15,096 bases of DNA. Origin: Planctomycetaceae bacterium (GTDB taxonomy: Bacteria; Planctomycetota; Planctomycetia; Planctomycetales; Planctomycetaceae). Location: positions 599 through 15,694 of the forward strand of contig JALWSL010000533.1 of assembly GCA_027080405.1 (NCBI GenBank), in the 5' to 3' direction. The notes below the pieces were generated by a model. It was not told the DNA's origin and made no database searches. It was given only the letters and a program-made list of their open reading frames with translations. Positions 6,671 through 12,399 of the stretch are shown in pieces; position 1 is the first letter of the stretch; every line of letters begins with the position of its first letter. Made by a program: the position numbers and the translations under genes.

Positions 6671-7561
6671 TTAATGGGCTGCGACAACATTCCCCATTGA
6701 GGGATCAACAAATACCAGGGCTCCATTCTGCTCGATAAATGTTAACGCGTAGCTTTCACCTGCCCGGATAATCTGCCTTTGCTCTGTGGCAACTGTTTTG
6801 CCGTCTCGAACAACTTCTACACGTACCGTATAGGCATATGCTTTGTCCGTAGGCAATTTTGGAGAGATAAACTGACGGGTACTTCCTGTCAATTTCATCC
6901 GTTGATTGTTCAGGAAGACGACAGCGTCTGCGGGCACCTGAATGGTCATGCGCGCCTGGCCATCCTTCTTTTCGGGAGCTGGCGCAGGAGTTGGTTTAGG
7001 TGCATCCGCCTTGGGAGCTGGTGCTTTCAACGCAGGAGCCTGGGAGGATCCCCGAGGGTGAACAACAGCTGGAGACTGATGAATAATCACGCCTCCCGAT
7101 GAACCACTCGAACCGAATGATCCATAGCTGTATCCACCGCTGGAGCCGTAAGACCCATGACTGTAACCGCCACTGGAACCAAACGATCCGCCACTTGACC
7201 CGCCACTGGAACCGTAGCTTCCTGAACTGTGGTAATATCCTCCACTTGAGCCATGAGAACCGCGTCTGAGAGCGCGCCGACGGAACAAGCCGCCTCGACT
7301 GCCGTAACTTCCGGAGCTACCACCACTGCTTCCGTAGCTACCGTAACTGCCGGAGCTTCCGCCGCTACTGCCGTAACTTCCAGAACTCCCACCGCTGCTT
7401 CCATAACTTCCAGAACTACCTGAACTACCGCCGCTGCTTCCATAACTGCCGAAGCTTCCGCGATACCTCCGACCAGCTTCCGTCGAAGTTGTCGCAGCGG
7501 CCAAAAATGCGAGAGCCGTCAGCAATGTCAAAACTCCCACACCTCTTCTTGGCAAAATCAT
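6671..7561 (-). CDS. Secreted Gly/Ser/Tyr-repeat protein with TIGR03000 domain
   Basis: 296 residues. A signal peptide covers about 1-28 (MILPRRGVGVLTLLTALAFL, then AAATTSTEA). Residues 35-157 are low complexity, built on SSGGSSGSYG and GSYGSSGG units, interrupted by a basic patch GLFRRRALRRG (91-101). A Pro/Ala/Lys linker (170-200) leads to a beta-rich domain at 203-277 (MTIQVPADAVVFLNNQ, TGSTRQFISPKL, YAYTVRVEVVRDG), which matches the planctomycete-specific TIGR03000 type. It is likely exported and surface- or wall-associated; the role is unknown. The ATG at 7561 has AAGGAG 8 nt upstream (7570-7575) and starts at the signal peptide. An in-frame ATG at 7600 would bury the signal peptide behind 13 polar residues and is rejected. 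A terminator follows the gene, and a 442-bp spacer with short repeats precedes it. Confidence 0.87.
   Translation of the reverse strand: MILPRRGVGVLTLLTALAFLAAATTSTEAGRRYRGSFGSYGSSGGSSGSSGSYGSSGGSSGSYGSSGGSSGSYGSYGSSGGSSGSYGSRGGLFRRRALRRGSHGSSGGYYHSSGSYGSSGGSSGGSFGSSGGYSHGSYGSSGGYSYGSFGSSGSSGGVIIHQSPAVVHPRGSSQAPALKAPAPKADAPKPTPAPAPEKKDGQARMTIQVPADAVVFLNNQRMKLTGSTRQFISPKLPTDKAYAYTVRVEVVRDGKTVATEQRQIIRAGESYALTFIEQNGALVFVDPSMGNVVAAH
7091..7459 (-). repeat. Coding tandem repeat, SYGSSGG-type units
   Basis: This stretch encodes residues 35-157 of the TIGR03000 protein. The plus strand shows many imperfect copies of CTTCCGTAGCTACCGTAACT-like words. Unit length varies (for example GSSGGSSGSY with or without an extra GSY), so the array probably changes by slippage or recombination. 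A second minus-strand frame is also open through much of it, as expected for a biased repeat. Confidence 0.8.
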
Positions 7562-8003
7562 TTTCTGATCTCCTTTTCCTAAAAATTCGCACGACATCAA
7601 AACGCCTCGCTATCATCGGAGGACTTTTCCAAATTACTCGATGCCTTAAACCAAACCCTCTATGTTTACCATGTTTACTATTAAGGCTAATCGCTAATTG
7701 TTTCGCCGACGGCAAACATACCAAATGTGACACTAAACGCAATGGTAAACTGGTGGAACACGGTCGATTAGGGTGGATTTCCTGTCTCGAAAGTATAGGA
7801 AAGATATGCTGAGGTGTTGTGTTCGCATGTTCCGGTTGGTTGCAGCAGTCTTTTCACCATTGGGAAAGCAGAAGCGGTATGAATGAATTGTCTATCCTGA
7901 CCGTTTGCTTCAGGCCCAGTGGCTTCCGCTTCTCGCCTTGTTGCTGCTTTTTTTGCCGCTTGGCTGAATGCCTCAGGCTTCCCTTTTTCGTCGCGAAAAG
8001 GTG
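7562..8003. other. Regulatory-looking spacer upstream of the repeat-protein gene
   Basis: These 442 bp lie between the DUF1294 gene and the repeat-protein gene, both on the minus strand, so the spacer should hold a terminator for the first and a promoter for the second. I see no convincing gene. Just after the DUF1294 stop, CCTTTTCG-CGA-CGAAAAAGG (minus strand) can form a stem with a bulged A but lacks a T-tract. Near 7662-7750 are short repeated motifs, annotated separately. A clear -10/-35 pair is not visible. Confidence 0.45.
7662..7750. repeat. Short direct and inverted repeats, possible operator cluster
   Basis: ATGTTTACC (7662-7670) is followed at once by ATGTTTACT (7671-7679). Next come GCTAAT twice (7686-7691 and 7693-7698), AAACAT (7714-7719) and GGTAAAC (7744-7750), the last being an inverted copy of the GTTTACC core. 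The cluster lies 100-190 bp upstream of the repeat-protein start, where regulator sites would be expected. The words are short and AT-rich, so chance is possible. Confidence 0.35.
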
Positions 8004-8393
8004 CTATTTCTCATTGGTGTTTGCGGTGGTCACCGAAAAGTAAATGGCTGTTGTCACCAGTGCGATATGGAGAAAAATGATGGTCCAGTAGACCGTGCGA
8101 TACCCCTTTTTCTCTGTCTTGTGCCGAAAGAACTGCTGAGCAAAGTGGGCACCGGGCCAGCCTCCCAGCAATTCCAGGGTGTGCAGCCATTTTTCAGGTA
8201 TGCGTCGTTTCTCCCGCCGCGCTTGCAGTTTGTCGTACCCATTGAGTAAAAATGAGATCAGCGAACAGACCAGAACCGAGCCCCCATAAACTCCAGCCTG
8301 CCAAAAGGGAATCCAACGGGTCCAGTATCCCAAAACAAGCATGACAGAGGCAATCAGCCATGCCAAAGAGATTCGGTAGAGCCAGTCGTTCAT
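8004..8393 (-). CDS. DUF1294 family membrane protein
   Basis: 129 residues with three hydrophobic segments (about 10-25, 33-51 and 103-121). The family signature is complete: NGYDKLQARREKRRIPE (51-67), LLGGWPGAHFAQQFFRHKT (75-93) and the following YRTVYW. DUF1294 proteins are small inner-membrane proteins of unknown function, sometimes fused to a cold-shock domain, which is absent here. The ATG at 8393 shares one base with the ribD stop (TAATG), so translation is probably coupled to ribD. It is the last gene of the SEC-C/ribD operon. The family call is secure; the function is unknown. Confidence 0.92.
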   Translation of the reverse strand: MNDWLYRISLAWLIASVMLVLGYWTRWIPFWQAGVYGGSVLVCSLISFLLNGYDKLQARREKRRIPEKWLHTLELLGGWPGAHFAQQFFRHKTEKKGYRTVYWTIIFLHIALVTTAIYFSVTTANTNEK

Positions 8394-9550
8394 TATTTTA
8401 CCTGGAGGTTTTCGATTGCTGTTTCACCATTGATTACAGTTTCGCCATTGAAGTAGATGTCACCATCAATTTCACGGATCGATGTTTCCCGGAAATGGAC
8501 AGCATTTTTCATCTCCGGGATTCCGATTCCTGCTACCGGGCCGGGTGAAACTGCTCCGCCGATGATTTTGGGAGCGATGAAAACATGCACTTCATCGATC
8601 AGGCACGAGTCAAAAAAAGAACCGAGGACTTTCGATCCACCTTCCACCAGAAGATTGGTCATGCTCCGCGACCCCAGTTTTTTCAGAAGATATTTCAGAT
8701 CCGGATGGTTATGGGAATCGGCTGGGCAACGGATAATTTCAACACCTCTGCGCTGTAGTTCTCCGCATTTTTCATCTGACGCTTTTTCGAGACAGGCGAT
8801 AATCAGGGGAGCTTCTGAGGCCGATTGAACCAATCTTGAGTTGAGCGAAATCGAGGCGTTGGAATCGAGGATAATTCTCGATGCGGTTCGTTGACCGGGC
8901 GGACGCGTCGTGAGCAACGGGTCGTCTGCGAGAACTGTCCCCGCACCGACAAGAATGGCGTCCATCCAGCCGCGCAGTTGATGCACAATTTTTCGAGACG
9001 TTTCGCTGGATATCCATCGGGAGGAACCGGTATGACTGGCGATCCGCCCGTCAAGTGTCATTGCCCATTTGGCATGAACGTAAGGCCTGCCCGTTTTCAT
9101 CAGCCTGGTGAAAGGTCGGATCAGCTGTTCGCATTCCGACTGTAACAGGCCAATCTCGACAGTGATTCCTGCTTCCTGCAGGCGTTTGATGCCCCTGCCC
9201 ATGGTATGAGGGGCCGGATCCTGGCAGCCGATGACCACCTTGCGAAATCCGGCCGCGATGACCGCATCGGTGCAGGGCTCCGTTTTTCCTCGGTGTGCGC
9301 ACGGTTCGAGTGTAACGTAAAGCGTTGCTTTCTTCAGATCGGGATCACAGTCGGGGAGAGCTTCAATCGCGTTGATTTCAGCATGGGGGCCACCATGTTT
9401 TTCATGATAACCCTCGGCAAGAAGCTGAAGCCGATCATCAACGATGACGGCTCCAACCATCGGGTTCGGTTCAACGGAACCTCTCCCTCTGCGAGCCAGT
9501 TGAATCGCACGCCGCATGACTTCCGCAGGATTCGAAAAACATTCAGGCAT
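8393..9550 (-). CDS. ribD: Bifunctional riboflavin biosynthesis deaminase/reductase RibD
   Basis: Deaminates the pyrimidine product of GTP cyclohydrolase II, then reduces the ribosyl group with NADPH, supplying riboflavin synthesis. 385 residues, normal for RibD. The deaminase half carries PNPMVGAVI (28-36), the zinc and catalytic residues H56-A-E58 in GPHAEINAIE, and the zinc cysteines C84 and C93 in EPCAHRGKTEPC. The reductase half has KWAMTLDGRIA (161-171), SRWISS (177-182) and VEGGSKVLGSFF (302-313). The ATG at 9550 overlaps the stop of the SEC-C gene as TAATG; the frame is open further upstream, but that would run deep into the preceding gene. The last 18 residues (NGETVINGETAIENLQVK) contain a small NGETxI duplication and look like a local extension. 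No other rib gene is nearby. Confidence 0.96.
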   Translation of the reverse strand: MPECFSNPAEVMRRAIQLARRGRGSVEPNPMVGAVIVDDRLQLLAEGYHEKHGGPHAEINAIEALPDCDPDLKKATLYVTLEPCAHRGKTEPCTDAVIAAGFRKVVIGCQDPAPHTMGRGIKRLQEAGITVEIGLLQSECEQLIRPFTRLMKTGRPYVHAKWAMTLDGRIASHTGSSRWISSETSRKIVHQLRGWMDAILVGAGTVLADDPLLTTRPPGQRTASRIILDSNASISLNSRLVQSASEAPLIIACLEKASDEKCGELQRRGVEIIRCPADSHNHPDLKYLLKKLGSRSMTNLLVEGGSKVLGSFFDSCLIDEVHVFIAPKIIGGAVSPGPVAGIGIPEMKNAVHFRETSIREIDGDIYFNGETVINGETAIENLQVK

Positions 9551-11706
9551 TACTCCTGTCCCGGCAACCAGAGCTTTCCGCCCGAACTCGCCTCTGCCTC
9601 TTTTTCGGGGCTCCAAATTTCCCCGGTTTCCGATGATCCATCAGGAGTGACAATATTCCCACCGAGCCAGGGAGGCGCCACTTTGTGCATGACAAGCAGA
9701 CCGGTGACGACTGATTCCACATCGGGCATTTTTCTCAAATACTGCTGGTACATCCTGTCAAGAAGGAGAAACAGTTCGGGGTCTTCGGGATTTTCCAGGC
9801 GAATCCGCAACTCCAGCAAATCCCATTGCATCACCTTTACCGGTTTCTGATTCGTTTTTTCCGTCCATTCCCTGGCCAGTTGAACCCGTTCAAGAGCAAC
9901 ATCATATTTGAACGTCTTCATTGCCACTTCAACATATGTTTGCAATGCGTGGGGATATTGCTCCTCGTCGATCACTCCCTCCCGTTTTAACGCGGCTTCG
10001 AGCACCTGATCGGAAAATCGAGCGTGCTGAATCAGCTGGGAGCGCTTCAAAATCTGTTCCAATTGTTCATCCGTGAGTTTTTCGAGAGGAATTCTCAACA
10101 TCTCCAGAACTTCGCAACTGTTTAGCTGCGCGTCATCCTCAATCTCGAAAGGCTCTTCCTTTTCAAGACCGAGTCGTTCTCTCAGCGCATCGGTATCGAG
10201 TTGATAGCTGAACTGGTTGGCGAAAACGTCGAAAATGTTGACGGCTGCCGCCAGCGGAACAGCCAGTTCATCGTTTTCTGCCGCTTCGAGTGGTGTTTTA
10301 TTATTCAATGCGGAAAACGGGGTGTTGGGCCAAAGTTGATCGACAAAATAACCCCATTTTTCTCGCTCCAATTCCGAGAGACTGCATTCATAGCAATCGC
10401 TATCGTAGAAAAATAATTCCTCCAGCTTTTGATATTCCTGCCAACCACTATCGATTGTATCACTGGCATGAAGTTCTTCCCCCTGTTCGTTCGTGATTGT
10501 GGCAATTTCAATGAAATCACCAACGATTTCTTCCAGAAACTGACGGATCTCCTGAGCACACTCCTGCTCACTGCTGATCCGGCAGTAAACCTTGTTGTCG
10601 GGGGTCTCGACCAGAGCAAACGATCCAACGAACCTGGGAAGCGTCTCGAAATCGATGGGAGGGGCTATCTTGTCCTCTCCCGGTTCCCGATCAAGAATTT
10701 GGTAAAAGTTGGTCGGTGCCCTCTCCTCCTGTTCCGGTGAGAGAGATTGACGGATGAATCGGGGTACGTCATCGAGCTTGCTCAACAATTGCGACACGGA
10801 ATGTTTGTTGCAAGCGTAGTAGTAATTCCGTTGGAAGGATGGATTCGATTCGTGATCGAGCAATTGTCCCAGCGTTTCGCAGCTGATCGCCTGCTGGCGA
10901 TCTTCGGCCAGGCGTCCGGCACGATGAAAGATTTCAGCCGCAGCCTCCTCGTTTCCGTCCCAGGCATGGAACAGGGCGATATTGGTCCACAAATTCGCGG
11001 AGTCCGGATATTCCTGCGTCAGTGGAGTGAGAACTGCTGCTGCTTCGTGCCAGCAGCCGAGAGCGGAAAGTCCCAGTGATTTTTTGAAAACCGCCTGTTG
11101 TTCCTCATTCAGCAAATCGTCCAGCGGTTTCAAATTATGAACGCTTCGGAACAAATAGGGAATTGAGAGATCGCTGTCGAATTCAAGCAGCCGCATGATG
11201 ACCTGTTCGCGATCCTCAGCCTGCACGAATCGCAGCGCAAATGCCAGATGCTGCCTGCTGGCCATGTATCGGCCTTCATCAAGCAAAATCGAGGAAATGC
11301 CCGCAGCCATGGAACCGATCATTTCAGGATGATGCTTCACTCCTTTGGTGAACGCGCGATGGATGGCCGGGCGGGCCTGGTCATACCCTTCGATATCAAG
11401 AGCCGCAGTCGCATCCAAAATTCTGCCGATCGGATGATTTGGGTTTTCCTCCAGCAATTCTTTTAATACCTCGCGTGCCGCTTCCGGTTCCTCCATTGAA
11501 AGCAATACGCCCGCATAGGAAGTCGAAATCCAGGCGCGAGCCGGTTGCTTCCGATGCAATTTTTCCAGAATCTTTCGCGCTGCACGGGTCTGTCCTCCTT
11601 CGTGCAGTTGAAGCGCCTTGAGCATTTCAGTTGCGATGTCAGCACAGCAGAATTTTAATTTCTTCCCGCTCTCACACGGGCAGGGCGAGTAGGGTTCCAG
11701 AGACAT
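9550..11706 (-). CDS. SEC-C motif TPR-like protein
   Basis: 718 residues, cytoplasmic (no signal peptide or membrane segment). The N terminus has a SEC-C zinc motif, PCPCESGKKLKFCC, with C9, C11, C20 and C21 as ligands; this module occurs in SecA and many proteins that bind other proteins or nucleic acids. Helical TPR-like repeats cover about 23-160 and 205-270 (AARKILEKL, AAREVLKELLEENPN, EAAAEIFHRAG) and again about 585-660. The middle (330-480) is acidic and includes WPNTPFSALNNKTPLEAAEN (459-478), a W-x-x-T-P...A-L-x-x-K-T-P-x-E-A pattern. The C terminus has two similar short pieces, GEIWSPEKE (695-703) and GKLWLPGQE (710-718). The ATG at 11706 has AGGA 9 nt upstream. It is the first gene of an operon with ribD and DUF1294. 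The function is unknown; an adaptor role is a guess. Confidence 0.87.
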   Translation of the reverse strand: MSLEPYSPCPCESGKKLKFCCADIATEMLKALQLHEGGQTRAARKILEKLHRKQPARAWISTSYAGVLLSMEEPEAAREVLKELLEENPNHPIGRILDATAALDIEGYDQARPAIHRAFTKGVKHHPEMIGSMAAGISSILLDEGRYMASRQHLAFALRFVQAEDREQVIMRLLEFDSDLSIPYLFRSVHNLKPLDDLLNEEQQAVFKKSLGLSALGCWHEAAAVLTPLTQEYPDSANLWTNIALFHAWDGNEEAAAEIFHRAGRLAEDRQQAISCETLGQLLDHESNPSFQRNYYYACNKHSVSQLLSKLDDVPRFIRQSLSPEQEERAPTNFYQILDREPGEDKIAPPIDFETLPRFVGSFALVETPDNKVYCRISSEQECAQEIRQFLEEIVGDFIEIATITNEQGEELHASDTIDSGWQEYQKLEELFFYDSDCYECSLSELEREKWGYFVDQLWPNTPFSALNNKTPLEAAENDELAVPLAAAVNIFDVFANQFSYQLDTDALRERLGLEKEEPFEIEDDAQLNSCEVLEMLRIPLEKLTDEQLEQILKRSQLIQHARFSDQVLEAALKREGVIDEEQYPHALQTYVEVAMKTFKYDVALERVQLAREWTEKTNQKPVKVMQWDLLELRIRLENPEDPELFLLLDRMYQQYLRKMPDVESVVTGLLVMHKVAPPWLGGNIVTPDGSSETGEIWSPEKEAEASSGGKLWLPGQE

Positions 11707-11833
11707 GTCTTCATTTCCTATTGGCTACAGAGAGGATGTTTTATCTTCACCGCTAACGGAAAAGGGGTTCAATTTACATTTAATGGGTTAACGGGAAAAC
11801 GACTCAAATTTCGGCCCGCTTCCCGAATCGTAT

Positions 11834-11862
11834 CATAGCCTCGCCATAAAAACGAGGCTATG
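11834..11862. repeat. Perfect 10-bp inverted repeat (hairpin)
   Basis: CATAGCCTCG (11834-11843) and CGAGGCTATG (11853-11862) are exact reverse complements around a 9-nt loop (CCATAAAAA). No T-tract follows on either strand, so it is not a standard terminator. It lies 128 bp upstream of the SEC-C start and could be a regulatory dyad or an RNA structure in that gene's leader. Confidence 0.7.
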
Positions 11863-12237
11863 GGGAACCTGGACAGTGATGGACCGAATTATTCGCGAAC
11901 AACTCGCCATTCACCAAAATACGCAGCAATAAAAAGGGGTGTGGCACCTTTTCAGGCACCTCACCGATCAGCCTGAATGCATAACCGTCCCGTTCTCGCG
12001 TCCATAATAAACAAACGGAGGGAAACGCCCTGCAGCTGAGAAAAAGTTCCGGATTCACGATGGAGCAGTGCCCTGAAAACCGGTAATCCGGTGCGAATCT
12101 GGATTTTTCCGGGAAATGGACGCAACTTTATTTAGAACAACTGCGTCAATGGCTATGTTAAAACTGGGTAATTTGTGTGGGTTCGGGTTACAATTACGGT
12201 TTGGTTTGCCTGGCGAAGATTTTTTCCGAAAAACTTG

Positions 12238-12282
12238 CCCTCTGTTGTTCAACCCTCTGTTGTTCAACCCTCTGTTGTTCAA
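12238..12282. repeat. Three exact 15-bp tandem repeats
   Basis: CCCTCTGTTGTTCAA occurs three times without a mismatch (12238-12252, 12253-12267, 12268-12282). Each copy followed by C gives GTTG-TT-CAAC, a small dyad. The core GTTGTTC also appears inverted as GAACAAC at 12135-12141 and 11897-11903. The array ends 117 bp before the ATG of the giant exported protein, so it probably lies in the leader or promoter. Confidence 0.85.
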
Positions 12283-12399
12283 CTGAGTAGCTCGAGAGCT
12301 GCAAGCAACAATTGATGTGTAGCGTTTGGGGCATTTCCTCATGGAAAAACCCTGGATGACGTCCCGCATCAATTCGAAATTTTGACACGAGGACGATTC

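Larger units (their letters stand above)
11707..12399. other. Divergent intergenic region between the SEC-C operon and the giant exported protein
   Basis: These 693 bp must hold promoters for both directions. Besides the hairpin and tandem repeat annotated separately, I see a short stem AAAAGG...CCTTTT (11932-11952) with T-runs on both strands, a dyad ACCGG-TAAT-CCGGT (12079-12092), and AGCTC-GA-GAGCT (12289-12300). TACAAT at 12189-12194 could be a -10 element for the plus-strand gene, but no good -35 lies 17 bp before it. Minus-strand frames here (11858-12058, 12055-12372) lack start signals or family features and are probably not genes. Confidence 0.5.

Noticed and set aside
7087..7443. Alternative Val/Ala-rich minus-strand frame in the repeat region
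   Set aside because: It is a by-product of the biased repeat in another frame of a gene with a signal peptide and a TIGR03000 domain.
11932..11952. Bidirectional terminator AAAAGG...CCTTTT
   Set aside because: No gene ends here in either direction, the stem is only 6 bp and mostly A-T.
12238..12282. CRISPR-like array
   Set aside because: The units abut directly with no spacers and are only 15 bp long.
12055..12372. Minus-strand frame encoding a triple LNNRG repeat
   Set aside because: The repeat comes from the 15-bp DNA array, which reads open in several frames; there is no ribosome binding site or domain.
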